Assembly: GCA_963718635.1 (NCBI GenBank)
Contig: OY970367.1
Span: forward strand, 5,146,001 to 5,210,000
Source: JAIOQJ01 sp963718635
GTDB taxonomy: Bacteria; Planctomycetota; Planctomycetia; Gemmatales; Gemmataceae
DNA length: 64,000 bases
Reading direction: 5' to 3'
Positions 19,001 through 27,844 of the stretch are shown here, one piece after another (positions within the stretch are counted from its first letter, which is position 1; the number at the start of each line of letters is the position of its first letter). Below the pieces are notes generated by a model. It saw nothing but the letters and a program-made list of their open reading frames with translations. It was not told the origin of the DNA and searched no databases. The position numbers and the translations under genes were made by a program.

Positions 19001-19146
19001 GCTTGCTCGCGCAGATCACGTTCAAGGTATGTCCTGATCCGACTGCGGGGCTGCAAGTTTTACACGATATTTTGAAACTTGATCCGAACGACGAGCAAGC
19101 AAAAAAATTGATAACGAAAATCGGAAACGACAAACGGGGAAGTTGA
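16048..19146 (+). CDS. giant glycosyltransferase: GT1/CgeB-like + GT2 + TPR
   Basis: About 1032 residues. Residues 1-300 resemble the CgeB/GT1 class (GYAPDWPLHWHYYRR, DLLWIGNFNPAIHRDR, then LPSFHGAWDSLILEAISAG). The middle is helical, probably TPR-like. A GT2 domain starts near 563 (LTMIVKNEEKNL), with a DTGSTD loop and WLDADDR as the DxD metal site. Residues 750-1032 are TPR repeats. I chose ATG 16048 because the paralogue at 19344 starts at the equivalent point. The frame is open to ATG 15964, whose first residues (MNVGFVAAWF) resemble the start of a different GT1 family and may be a relic. Role: transfer of sugars to a surface polymer or protein. Confidence 0.8.
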   Translation: MSRRYLIGPVSARFAAEHLRPCKDNSTRSFGGAGTDIPIRPGVSWLQVLSKLPVSWVPDVLILNLAYTSLPTGFENAAIPIIGYAPDWPLHWHYYRRIASSLDQLWTDDDAANLLMKAGITNVRGVIPFGLPAGVPFLDRGTGRDIDLLWIGNFNPAIHRDRLPWITRITRLGERFRVVLADTLDPTRFRPLLARARIAFLPSFHGAWDSLILEAISAGSVILRDTIIKDLGGMLRAGSEYALFNEQDFESVAETLLADEHYLSGLTQAAQSKLSQMVTVSTWTTACALLEKDWEELVASAKLRLTKTDKHSWEVQHWQYLNIRTAVDCQQSGINGALESLALGIREVWGVKGGTVRAGRLAGLTSHPEAGSSARLHLGGALAERGRTEKAISHIVELLRQLDNLDSSMPIYGFGALRPGFHSFRMEWERAAFENIADPAAEAHAKRQILQAHCESLLGRLVPDHTRILRAAEIAPHLLSVVKAAASIVSESINPEGDLALLERALVADPFDEKMAASVAAALHSVNDLVKIERFQRDRQLLNKARNGIDPSPVNASVVLPRQRVSLTMIVKNEEKNLKACLEPLRGLADEIVVLDTGSTDNTRQVAASLGARVFETSWPDSFSVARNASIKQASGDWIFWLDADDRIDIANIAKLKRLFSSLDDRNRAFVMKCLCVASAPGETATVVDHVRLFRNDARHIWKYRVHEQILPALRTTKAELCWSDVVILHTGYVDPVHRRHKLERDLKLLQRERAEQADEPFTLFNIGSVFRELNQPGEALAALSRSLQLSRPSDSIVRKLYALIAQSQRDLGQAGEALRTCSNGRKIYPEDAELLFLESVLLRQSGDNQSAEERLHRLIDGSESAHFASVDVGLRGFKARHNLAIICMEQNRIAEAENHWLAALNDEPAFIPAQAGLGRLYAQTKNTPKLEKHAQLIEKFGTKGAEQAWLLRGLGKMHLGELTEARQLLMDSATRFPQSLGIKRLLAQITFKVCPDPTAGLQVLHDILKLDPNDEQAKKLITKIGNDKRGS

Positions 19147-19343
19147 TGTAGATGGTAAATTCGAAGTTCAGGAACCGGACTAAACGAGGTCGCTAAGGTT
19201 GCTCGAGAACCTCGTCGCAACGGAGTCGAAGTGCGATCAACTTTCCGAAAAACCATTGCTGTTCGCTACTTGGCGTTCTCGGCTACTCTACTTATCAAAA
19301 CTGTTCGGATATTCCCCGTTGAGAGTCTGACACCAGAACTAAT

Positions 19344-21587
19344 ATGAAACGTCGTTACCTGATTGGACCGGTCAGCGGACGTTTTGCAGCCGATCACCTG
19401 AGTACACTTCGTACGACAGGCGCTTGTTTAACCTTCGGCGGCGACGGCACTGATATTTCGTTCGCTCCTGGCGAATCTCTAGCGGAGCTCACTTCAAGAC
19501 TGCCGTCGGATTGGCGCCCTGATGCGATTCTCTTGCATCTGGGGTACACCGTTCTACCTACTGGCTTTAGTCACGCTACGGTTCCCTTGATTGGCTACGC
19601 GCCGGATTGGCAACTGCACTGGCATTACTATCGAAAGCTCGCTTCCCACTTCGACTGTCTCTGGATGGATTTTCAGGGTGCGGAACTTTTTCGAAGTTCG
19701 GGAATCGCAAACGTACGCGCCATCATTCCGTTTGGTCGGCCGGTCGAAAATTTTCCGACAGCGGTTGCAATGGAACGCGATATCGATCTTTTATGGGTTG
19801 GAAATTTCAACCCAGTTATCCATCGAGAGCGACATCGCTGGGTAAAGAGAGTGGCTAAGCTTGGAGAAAACCATCGGGTTTTCATTGCATCAACGCTCGA
19901 CCCGGTTCGTTATCGCCCACTTTTGCGCAGGTCTCGAACAGCTTTTCTGCCAACTTTTCATGGCGGTTGGGATGGACTCGTTCCTGAAGCGATGGCGGCC
20001 GGCGCCGTAGTTTTTCGCGATGCCGACTTGGGCAGAGGGACTGGACCTCTGCAAGTTGACCGCGATTACCTGGCTTTCGACGACGAAAATTTGGAAACGG
20101 TGATCGAGTCGCTCCTCCACGACGAGCCGCGACGGCAAGCGATGGCGACCGAGATCTCTGTCCGGACTGCCGAATTTTCCACCCCTTCGATGTGGTCAAA
20201 GGCGGAAGCCCTACTAGATGACGAATGGGACAAACTGGCGACGGCAGCCATGCTTCGACAATCGGCAGCCGCAAATAAAGAGGATTGGGAACTGCAGCAT
20301 TGGCAACATTTAACTAGTTGGAAGTGGTTTCCCTCCGGTTCCTTCTGCCCGGCAGATTCGTCCGCAGAACTTGCATTAGCAATTCGTAATGCTTGGCGGA
20401 AAGACCGTGTAGAAAATTGCATTGACGTGCTTCGAACATTATCAACGCGCGCCGATATCGGTTTCGCGGCATCGCTTCACTTAGCAGAAATTCTTGCCGG
20501 ACAAGGTTCAAGCGATGAAGCTATCCGGCTCATCAGCGCCTTACAGGAACAACTGGCGAATGCCGAGACTCTTCCATCCGAAGTTTTTGGCTTTGGTTCT
20601 CTCACGCCAGGTTTTAATCCGTTTCGGGTTGAGTGGGAGCGAACTGGCTTCACGCACGCAAACGATCATCACGCAGAGATGCACGCTAAACGACAGCTGC
20701 TTCGCGGCCGGTGCGAATGGTTGCTTGGCAAGCTGAGCCGCGACCCGTTGCGAATCGGACAAGCAGCAACCATTGCCCCAGAGCTTACATCAATCGTTAA
20801 AGCAGCGGCCGTCGCGCTAGCGAAGTCCGGTTCTGCAGCAGATGCGCTGCGATGCTTCGAGCGCGCCAGCAGTGCCGATCCTTTTGATGCCAAGTTAACA
20901 TTGGAATTAGAGTCACTTCTTAAAAAGCAGGGTGCCGGTGCAGACCTTGACCGAGTTGGGCGCCAACAGGAACTCCTCAAGAAAGCAATGTCTGACCCTG
21001 TTGCAAGCACGTCGGCTAAGCAGAGGCCTGCGACAGCGCTTAAAAGGCAACGGGTCACGTTGACGATGATCGTCCGAAATGAGGAAGTGAACCTGGCTGC
21101 GTGCCTGGATTCGGTGCGAGATTTGGTGGATCAAATTGTCGTCGTCGATACCGGTTCAACCGATCGCACCATGGAAATAGCGGTTCAAAGTGGTGCCCAG
21201 GTCGTGCAATTTCCCTGGTGCGATGATTTTGCTGCAGCGCGAAACAGAGCTATCGAAGCTGCTCATGGCGAATGGATTCTATGGCTCGACGCTGACGAAC
21301 GTCTCAATCCAACTAATCGAATGAAGGCCAGACACTTATTCGAGGGATTAAGAAACGAAAATGTCGCTTACCTTTTTGCGCCAGTTGTCTCAATCGCGCG
21401 ACCCATCGGGATCGACAACCGCGGTGGATCAAGTTCGTTTATTCAGAAATCGGCCCGACGTTCGCTGGGAATACCGCATCCACGAGCAGATCCTATTGTC
21501 CGTTCGCCGCACGGGTGCGCCGGTCCGTACAACCGAGATTGTTATCGATCATCACGGATACGAAGACCCGGCATTGCGGAGTCGTAA
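19344..21587 (+). CDS. paralogous giant glycosyltransferase, 5' segment
   Basis: Tandem paralogue of the preceding gene, starting 197 bp downstream, with the same order: CgeB/GT1-like domain (YLIGPVSGRFAADHL, IGYAPDWQLHWHYYR), helical linker, then GT2 (LTMIVRNEEVNL near 567, WLDADERL near 648). Around 21400 the frame goes out of register. The expected sequence (VDQVRLFRN, then YRIHEQIL) continues one frame over in 21361-22344, and the last ~65 residues of this frame are spurious. In the intact paralogue the equivalent region is continuous. It is either a pseudogene or an indel error. Confidence 0.8.
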   Translation: MKRRYLIGPVSGRFAADHLSTLRTTGACLTFGGDGTDISFAPGESLAELTSRLPSDWRPDAILLHLGYTVLPTGFSHATVPLIGYAPDWQLHWHYYRKLASHFDCLWMDFQGAELFRSSGIANVRAIIPFGRPVENFPTAVAMERDIDLLWVGNFNPVIHRERHRWVKRVAKLGENHRVFIASTLDPVRYRPLLRRSRTAFLPTFHGGWDGLVPEAMAAGAVVFRDADLGRGTGPLQVDRDYLAFDDENLETVIESLLHDEPRRQAMATEISVRTAEFSTPSMWSKAEALLDDEWDKLATAAMLRQSAAANKEDWELQHWQHLTSWKWFPSGSFCPADSSAELALAIRNAWRKDRVENCIDVLRTLSTRADIGFAASLHLAEILAGQGSSDEAIRLISALQEQLANAETLPSEVFGFGSLTPGFNPFRVEWERTGFTHANDHHAEMHAKRQLLRGRCEWLLGKLSRDPLRIGQAATIAPELTSIVKAAAVALAKSGSAADALRCFERASSADPFDAKLTLELESLLKKQGAGADLDRVGRQQELLKKAMSDPVASTSAKQRPATALKRQRVTLTMIVRNEEVNLAACLDSVRDLVDQIVVVDTGSTDRTMEIAVQSGAQVVQFPWCDDFAAARNRAIEAAHGEWILWLDADERLNPTNRMKARHLFEGLRNENVAYLFAPVVSIARPIGIDNRGGSSSFIQKSARRSLGIPHPRADPIVRSPHGCAGPYNRDCYRSSRIRRPGIAES

Positions 21588-22344
21588 ATTCGAGCGGAAT
21601 ATGCGATTGCTTGAACTTGCCTACGCCGAGAAGCCGGGAGATCCGGTATTAGCATTCAACCTTGGCTGGGTTTATCAAAAGTCTAACCAAGCCGAGCGTG
21701 CTTTACCATTATTGCAACTATGCCGTCAAAGCCTGGCGCCGCAAGTCTCCATCACCCCCAAAGTGTATCGGCTTCTCGGTCAAGTATTGGAACAGTTGGG
21801 TCGACTGGATGAGGCGCTCGAAGCCTTATCAACTGGAAGGCGTTTATTCCCCGGGGACGTTGAATTACTTTTGCACGATGGTTTTTTGTTGCGAAAACAG
21901 AAGAAGTACGATGAGGCAGAAAATTGCTTTCGACGTATTTTGGCTTTCCCCCCTGGAACATATCCCGTCGGACTCGACCTAGGTTTGCGAAGCTTCAAGA
22001 CTCGCAATGCGCTGGCCGAACTGTTGCAAGAACAAGGCAAGCTGGAGGATGCAGCGCTCGAATGGCGAGTGGCTCTAGCGGAACAGCCTCGCTTCGCTGC
22101 GGGCTGGGTCGGGCTTGCGGAAATAGCGGCCAGCTGCAGTCAGCATTCGGAAGCCCTTGCTCTTCTTGATCGGGTGGTGGCGGCAGATCCACAGACCGAG
22201 AAGCGAATAACCCTATTGCGCGGCAGATTGAACCAGACAAAGGCCTTGCCTTCTGTCAAAACACCCGCCGCTGTAACGAAATTTGTTTCCACATCTTCTG
22301 GAACGCCAACCACGGTGCTGAAGCCACGTTTGGACCGCAGCTAG
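21361..22344 (+). CDS. paralogous giant glycosyltransferase, 3' segment (TPR region)
   Basis: Continues the GT2 domain and the C-terminal TPR array of the gene starting at 19344. Authentic sequence begins near 21405 (DPSGSTTAVDQVRLFRN) and matches the intact paralogue (VDHVRLFRN, YRVHEQIL, the HxGYxDP motif). TPR-like helices fill residues 75-310. The nominal ATG at 21361 is probably not used. Confidence 0.75.
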   Translation: MSLTFLRQLSQSRDPSGSTTAVDQVRLFRNRPDVRWEYRIHEQILLSVRRTGAPVRTTEIVIDHHGYEDPALRSRKFERNMRLLELAYAEKPGDPVLAFNLGWVYQKSNQAERALPLLQLCRQSLAPQVSITPKVYRLLGQVLEQLGRLDEALEALSTGRRLFPGDVELLLHDGFLLRKQKKYDEAENCFRRILAFPPGTYPVGLDLGLRSFKTRNALAELLQEQGKLEDAALEWRVALAEQPRFAAGWVGLAEIAASCSQHSEALALLDRVVAADPQTEKRITLLRGRLNQTKALPSVKTPAAVTKFVSTSSGTPTTVLKPRLDRS

Positions 22345-22501
22345 GGCTGTTTGGAAGGTACATCCGCTCATTGCATTTGTCGGCGGCGGTAACCCGCCCT
22401 GAGACTGAGTGACGCTCCTGTTGTGATTAAAAGACCCCTCAATTCGCGGTTGCCTTCCATTAGTCACGTGTACATTGGTTGCATTGACAAACAGGTCATA
22501 A

Positions 22502-23251
22502 ATGAAAATATCTGTCCTAATCCCGAGCCGTCTGCAAAAGATAACTGCAAGTAAGGACTCAAAACTATGGATTTGCCGGGCGGTTGATTCGGTTAGACAA
22601 CAAATCTTAGGCCCAGGTTGGCGAGTGGAAATCATCGTGGGCGTCGATCCGGGGACTAATTTCCGGCCGAACATTCCTGATGTTCGATGGGCCCAGGGGA
22701 TAGCGCCCGGACATACATATGCCCTCAATGCAGCGGCTTCAATGGCAGACGGAGATGTGTTCGCGTTCTTGGAGGATGATGACTTTTGGTTGCCTGAACG
22801 TTTAAGCATTGCGATTCCATTTTTAACGAACGCTGCGGTGGTAACCTCCAACCAACGCGAGATAGACGTGAACGGTTCGTTCATTCGCATCAATGATTTT
22901 GCAACTCCCAGCGGATGGCTGTTCAGAAGAAAGGTCTGGGAAAAGTTGGGGCCGCTAGATGAAACTTATCGATTTCATCTAGACAATGAATATTTGGGAC
23001 GAATGGGGTTGCAGCAAGTCTCCCGCATTCATCTTGTCGAAGCCGGCGCGATAGTGAAAAACCGGCCCTGGCTCAATCGGGTGCGTCAATTTAGCGAGGT
23101 CGTGGAAATACCAACTACGCTGCCTCTGGTAGACCGCACCGTCAATCAGTTCGGGAGTGTTGCGCAGCTCACTACGCAAAGATTGGAGCAGATTATATCC
23201 AAAGCCGAATTTGGCCGACTCAAACTTAAATATGCCACCATCCCTTGGTGA
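22502..23251 (+). CDS. GT2-family glycosyltransferase
   Basis: A 249-residue GT-A enzyme. It starts with the MKISVLIPSR strand, has the nucleotide-sugar-binding region near IIVGVDPG, and a metal site at FLEDDDFWLPERL (about residues 90-103). A late LDNEYLGRMG segment resembles the acceptor-side region of the family. No membrane segment is seen, so it is probably a soluble cytosolic enzyme of glycan assembly. It follows the giant glycosyltransferases on the same strand after a 157-bp gap and converges with another GT2 gene on the opposite strand. Confidence 0.75.
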   Translation: MKISVLIPSRLQKITASKDSKLWICRAVDSVRQQILGPGWRVEIIVGVDPGTNFRPNIPDVRWAQGIAPGHTYALNAAASMADGDVFAFLEDDDFWLPERLSIAIPFLTNAAVVTSNQREIDVNGSFIRINDFATPSGWLFRRKVWEKLGPLDETYRFHLDNEYLGRMGLQQVSRIHLVEAGAIVKNRPWLNRVRQFSEVVEIPTTLPLVDRTVNQFGSVAQLTTQRLEQIISKAEFGRLKLKYATIPW

Positions 23252-23341
23252 TGATAGAATTATAACACGCGTCCAGATGCCGGCATCTAAATGTTTCCCC
23301 TAACAACTTTTTATCGAGGGACGTTACAAGCGGTACTGCGA

Positions 23342-24001
23342 TCAGGCCGTGACTTGGATTGTCTCTTTTGTATTCACGGGAGGAGCGACGCCAAAATACA
23401 AGTAATGTGCACGGTAGGACGTACGATAATTCGTAGTAGGAAGCGGTTGATGCGCCCGTACTAGCCTGGATTGGAGAACGGCCTTCCAAACAACTCTGTC
23501 ACCCACGCTTGCTAGGTGAGGGGGCATCAGATACCAGGTCGATACAAGTGGAAACGCCTTGCGCGTAAAAAATAAGCAATTCGTGTCAACAAAAGTTTCT
23601 CCGTCGACTTCGGGACATTTTCCCATCAACTTGCCGCTTAAGTCGTAAAGATTGCGCCCAGATGAACAGACTGCCGCGTCGCTGCGCTGCGTTGTTCGGA
23701 GCATAAGCTCAAGATGGTTCGACTCATACCAGTTGTCGGAGTCCAGGTATGCAATAGCGTCAAACCCACGGCCAATTGCAGATATCGAGCCGATGGCTCG
23801 CGCGATATTGCCCGAATCGCCATGTGAACGAGACGTTCGAATCACCTCAGCGCTGTGTGAAATCTTTGTTTTCGGGCACTGGTCCTCTTCGAAAACCAAG
23901 AAATGTGTGCAAGTAACGGTCTGCGTCGCAACGCTGGCAATACATTGCTCGAGCCAGGGATATGGCGTTTTCCAAGAAGGCGTAACGACCGCTATTTTCA
24001 T
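23342..24001 (-). CDS. GT2-family glycosyltransferase-like protein
   Basis: About 219 residues. It starts MKIAVVTPSWKTPYPWLEQCI and has the DxD-type site in IAYLDSDNWYESNHLE (about residue 85). ATG 24001 is chosen because GGAG lies about seven bases upstream; the frame is open further upstream without a typical GT start. It is the first gene left of the restriction-modification operon, 25 bp after the YgjP-like gene on the same strand. Its function belongs with the glycan genes to its left. Confidence 0.7.
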   Translation of the reverse strand: MKIAVVTPSWKTPYPWLEQCIASVATQTVTCTHFLVFEEDQCPKTKISHSAEVIRTSRSHGDSGNIARAIGSISAIGRGFDAIAYLDSDNWYESNHLELMLRTTQRSDAAVCSSGRNLYDLSGKLMGKCPEVDGETFVDTNCLFFTRKAFPLVSTWYLMPPHLASVGDRVVWKAVLQSRLVRAHQPLPTTNYRTSYRAHYLYFGVAPPVNTKETIQVTA

Positions 24002-24026
24002 AAGCATCTCCGAATAGAGAGAGCAC

Positions 24027-24740
24027 TCACAGTATCCAGACTTCCGCCCCCAACGGTAACTCATTTAATTCAACACGTGCCTCGCGCCATGTCGGGTAGT
24101 GCTTCTCCAGCAGGCCGATGAAGCGCTCGTTGTGAGTGGGCTCGATCAGGTGTATCAGTTCGTGGACTACGACGTATTCGAGGAGATCCTTCGGCTTCTT
24201 CACGAGTTCGGTATTCAGCCGGATATGCCGGGCGCGGTGGTTGCAGCTTCCCCACTTGGTTTTCATCCGCTGCAGGAAGTAACGCTTAACTTTGACATCA
24301 AGCCGCTGCTCCCACTTTTCGATAAGCGGTGGAACCGCCTCGTGCAACAGTGATTTATGCCATTCGTGGATGACGGCCGCCCGCTTCGCGGCATCGCTTG
24401 CGGCCCGTACGGTGAGGGTGATGCGCTTATGGTCCAACGCGACGGCAGGCTTGGCCTCCCGATGTTTGATGGTCATCAAGTGCCGTCGGCCCCATAGGTA
24501 ATGGCTTTCACGTTCGACGAACTGCCGGGGCGTTTCGCGGGCTTGATTCTTCAGCTTCGCCTGTTGCTGGCGAATCCAGCTAAGCCGGGAGATGGCGTAA
24601 GCTCGGGCAACGTCCAAGCGCGTCGCGGTCGGCGCGACCAGGGTCACGCGGCCATCCGGCGGGTAGACCGACAGATGGACGTTTTTAACGTCCTTCCTCG
24701 TCAGTTCGATCACGATTTCAGCGATCCGGATCGTTTCCAC
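24027..24740 (-). CDS. YgjP-like (DUF45) metallopeptidase domain protein
   Basis: A 237-residue protein with the zincin motif HELIHLIEPTHNERF (HExxH plus a downstream His) near residue 195 and the family's KTKWGSCN motif before it. YgjP/DUF45 proteins are SprT-like metallopeptidases frequently encoded beside type I restriction genes. It starts at GTG 24740, two bases after the hsdR stop, so it is almost certainly the last gene of that operon. Its role in the system is unknown. Confidence 0.85.
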   Translation of the reverse strand: METIRIAEIVIELTRKDVKNVHLSVYPPDGRVTLVAPTATRLDVARAYAISRLSWIRQQQAKLKNQARETPRQFVERESHYLWGRRHLMTIKHREAKPAVALDHKRITLTVRAASDAAKRAAVIHEWHKSLLHEAVPPLIEKWEQRLDVKVKRYFLQRMKTKWGSCNHRARHIRLNTELVKKPKDLLEYVVVHELIHLIEPTHNERFIGLLEKHYPTWREARVELNELPLGAEVWIL

Positions 24741-24742
24741 GA

Positions 24743-27700
24743 TTAGTACCCCGGCTGTTTTTTGATGATTTCAAAAAGCGCGAGCGTCGCCTCTCGGTCG
24801 CGATCCAGGACGGGGAACAATACGTTGAGCACCTGCCGCTCGCGGGTATCGTCTCCCTTCCAACCGGCCGGCGCCCACTCGCGCACTACCTGGTCGATCT
24901 TCAATGCGAGTTCGGCCCGCTCTTCGTCTCCAGCCGGGCAATGGAAGGCCGTTGTCTGAATTGAGCCGAGGTTGTTGTAGAGCGTGATCGCCTCCGGCTT
25001 GCCGTGCAGTATCGCAGGGACTCCCTCTTCAGGTTGATTTCGCCCGAGCCGTTTGGCCAGCGTCTCGGCATCACGTAGGAACTGTTCATATTCAATGCTG
25101 TCCTTGCGTTTCCGGCGGATCAAGTCCTCCAGCAATTTAGACATTTGCTCGTAGAACCTTGGATCGGTAAGCTGGTCGCGGATGATCGTCTGGCGGATAT
25201 TGTTGATAATTCCTTCCGCAATCGAGTCCTTGGATAGTTTGCCCTTCTGGTTCAGCTTGCGGGCGATGGCGTCGTGAATGCCGCTCTTAATGATGAGGTC
25301 GGTCAACGACATCGCTCCCATATCGCCCAAATCGTCAGCCGGGTCCGCTTGAATGTAAGTGTTGATGAGGTGGCGCATGTCCGCCTCGAACGGCTTGATG
25401 TCCAGCTCTTCACCTGAAACGCGCTTGATGGCCATGCGCATTTCGCTGTAGAACTCGGCCTGCCTACGTAACTCGTCCGCCTCGGCATCGGTGTAGCCAG
25501 CTTCTGTCAGGTCTTGGGCAATGTCGGCAAAGGCCCGCGCGAAGCGTGCCACCGCCATGTAGAATGCGATGCGCAGCGGCTCGGTTTCCTTCAGGGCCGC
25601 TGGCTTCGCACTGTCGCCGCAGAAGTAGTGCACGTATTGCTCCACTTCGCGCGGTGGGGATATTGGCTCACAGAGGTGCCGTAGCACTTCCTGCGTCGCG
25701 TCGAGCTGCTTTTCTCCCTCTTCCAGCGCGTCCTTCAGGTAGACGTTGTTGTCCCCGCCGGAGTCGGTATCGATATCCAACTCGTCCGAGTTATAGACCG
25801 CGATGGCCTCCTCCACGTCTTTGAACAGTTCCTTGAAATCGACGATATGGCCGAAGTCTTTGTCGACGCCATCCAGCCGATTGGTGCGGCAAATTGCCTG
25901 GAAAAGATTGTGGTCGTGCAACTCGTTGTCGAGGTAGATGTACGTGCAGCTCGGCGCATCGAACCCGGTGAGCAGCTTGCTGACCACGATCAACAATTTC
26001 AAGTTTGCCGGTTCTTCGATGAACCGCTTCTTAGCGAGGTCCTCGTATTCCTTCGTCGTCTGGTTATTCTTGAGAACGTGTTGAGTATAGGTGTTGAACT
26101 TGTAACGTTCGTCGCTGTTAGCAGCTTCGCGAGAGATCGCGTTGTGATTGGGCTGGAAGGACGTGATGATGCCGCAGAACGGTCCGAACGGAGTAGTCTG
26201 CAGCACTCGATAATAGTGGCAAGCGTCGTAAATTGATGCGGCCACCAGGATCGCCGTCCCTCGATTGGTATTTAAACGCGGCTTCAGGTCGAAGTCTTCA
26301 ATGATGCTGAGGATGATGCGCCGCTTGCGATCTTCGGAACTCATCAACTCCTTCATTGTCGCCCAGCGCTTACGGACAACCGCCTTCTGGAAGTTGTTCA
26401 GGCCGCGCGTCCTCTGGTCAAACCGCCGATCCATCGCATCCTTGGAGGTTAGCCGCTGGGGCACGGCACGGGCTTCGTACTTAAGGTCGAGCACCACCTT
26501 ATCCGCGACCGCTTGGTGAAATTTGTACGTGTGGATGTAGGTGCCGAAAACGTGACGCGTCAGCGTCTTGTCTTGGCGCAGCAGCGGCGTGCCGGTGAAG
26601 CCGATGAAGATGGCCCCTTCCAGCCAGCGCTTCATCTGCTTGTTCATCTGGCCGCCGTGCGTGCGATGGCATTCGTCCACAAATACGTAGAAGGCGCCGT
26701 GACGCCGAGGCGGCGGCCCCTCGAAATCGGCCGTATCGAACATGTGAATCAGCGCACAGAGCAGCCGAGGCGTAGGGGCGCCGAGCTTCTCGACGAAATC
26801 CGCCCGCGAGCTAACGCGCGGCGAAGGAGATTCCCCACCGATCACGCCGGCGTTCTTCATCACCCCTTCGATCTGCTTATCGAGTTCGATACGGTCGGTG
26901 ACGATGAGAACCCGGGCGTTCGAATCGTGCTCCAGCACCCACTTGGCGAGCAGCACCATGAGGATGCTCTTGCCGCTCCCTTGCGTGTGCCAGATCACGC
27001 CGCCTTCGCGCTGGCGGATGCGCTCTTGCGCTGCCTTCACCCCGGCGTATTGATGCGGCCGGGGCACTTTCTTCAAGCCCCCATCGAAGATGATGAAATG
27101 GTGGATCAGATCGAGCAGGCGCTCCTTACGGCACATCTGCGCCAGTGGCCGGTCGAGCAGCGCTCCGGGAACGGGCGCTGCGCCGGTGGCGTTGCCGGCT
27201 TCATCCTTCCAGTCCACGAAAAACCCTTGGGATGTTCCAGTAGTGCCGTAGCGCAGTCCCTGGGCGTCGTTGCCGGCGAGAACCAGCTGCACAGTGCTGA
27301 AAAAACTCTTGTTGAAAATCTCTTCCTGATTGGTGATCAACTGGCGGATGCCGTCCCCGACTTCCACTGAACTGCGCTTCAGTTCGATGACGGCGACGGC
27401 CATGCCGTTCAGATAAAGCACCAGGTCGGGCCGGCGTTCATAGCTGCCGCGCAGCGTCACCTCCTCAGCCAGCGTGAAATCGTTGCGCTCCGGTTGTTTC
27501 CAATCAATCAGGTCCACCGTTTCGTAGGGCTCGCTAACAGCGACTTGCACCTTTACGCCATAGCGCAGCATCTGGTAGGTGCGCATGTTGGCCTGATAGA
27601 GCGAAATCCCCGTGCTGTCGGCAGCGGTTTCCAGCTTTTGCAGCGCGGCGGAAATATGGGCAGGCGAGTAGCCGCGTTGCTTCAGATTGGCGTTGAGCAG

Positions 27701-27844
27701 AGCGGTTTCGATGCCCCGGTTGTTGGGGCGTTCGTGCCAGTCGCCGAGGTAGCGGTAGCCCAGACAATCGGGGCGTGCCACATCGGTGAAGAGAGCAATA
27801 ACGCGATCCTGCGTCGCCCGTTCGGAGCGGCCGATGTTGCTCAT
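24743..27844 (-). CDS. hsdR: type I restriction enzyme, R subunit
   Basis: About 1033 residues. An N-terminal PD-(D/E)xK nuclease core is visible as RPDLVLYLNG followed by AVAVIELKR. The SF2 translocase has Walker A in HTQGSGKS and the DECH box in VFVDECHRTHG, followed by helicase motifs (GFTGTPLL, LLTGFDAPSC, ICRTNR). HsdR provides ATP-driven translocation and cleavage for the HsdR2M2S complex. ATG 27844 is preferred because it overlaps the upstream stop codon as ATGA; an earlier ATG at 27859 exists. The frame is intact. Confidence 0.95.
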   Translation of the reverse strand: MSNIGRSERATQDRVIALFTDVARPDCLGYRYLGDWHERPNNRGIETALLNANLKQRGYSPAHISAALQKLETAADSTGISLYQANMRTYQMLRYGVKVQVAVSEPYETVDLIDWKQPERNDFTLAEEVTLRGSYERRPDLVLYLNGMAVAVIELKRSSVEVGDGIRQLITNQEEIFNKSFFSTVQLVLAGNDAQGLRYGTTGTSQGFFVDWKDEAGNATGAAPVPGALLDRPLAQMCRKERLLDLIHHFIIFDGGLKKVPRPHQYAGVKAAQERIRQREGGVIWHTQGSGKSILMVLLAKWVLEHDSNARVLIVTDRIELDKQIEGVMKNAGVIGGESPSPRVSSRADFVEKLGAPTPRLLCALIHMFDTADFEGPPPRRHGAFYVFVDECHRTHGGQMNKQMKRWLEGAIFIGFTGTPLLRQDKTLTRHVFGTYIHTYKFHQAVADKVVLDLKYEARAVPQRLTSKDAMDRRFDQRTRGLNNFQKAVVRKRWATMKELMSSEDRKRRIILSIIEDFDLKPRLNTNRGTAILVAASIYDACHYYRVLQTTPFGPFCGIITSFQPNHNAISREAANSDERYKFNTYTQHVLKNNQTTKEYEDLAKKRFIEEPANLKLLIVVSKLLTGFDAPSCTYIYLDNELHDHNLFQAICRTNRLDGVDKDFGHIVDFKELFKDVEEAIAVYNSDELDIDTDSGGDNNVYLKDALEEGEKQLDATQEVLRHLCEPISPPREVEQYVHYFCGDSAKPAALKETEPLRIAFYMAVARFARAFADIAQDLTEAGYTDAEADELRRQAEFYSEMRMAIKRVSGEELDIKPFEADMRHLINTYIQADPADDLGDMGAMSLTDLIIKSGIHDAIARKLNQKGKLSKDSIAEGIINNIRQTIIRDQLTDPRFYEQMSKLLEDLIRRKRKDSIEYEQFLRDAETLAKRLGRNQPEEGVPAILHGKPEAITLYNNLGSIQTTAFHCPAGDEERAELALKIDQVVREWAPAGWKGDDTRERQVLNVLFPVLDRDREATLALFEIIKKQPGY

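Noticed and set aside
26513..27370. 285-codon rightward frame opposite hsdR
   Set aside because: Antisense to the helicase and nuclease domains of HsdR, with no coherent family.
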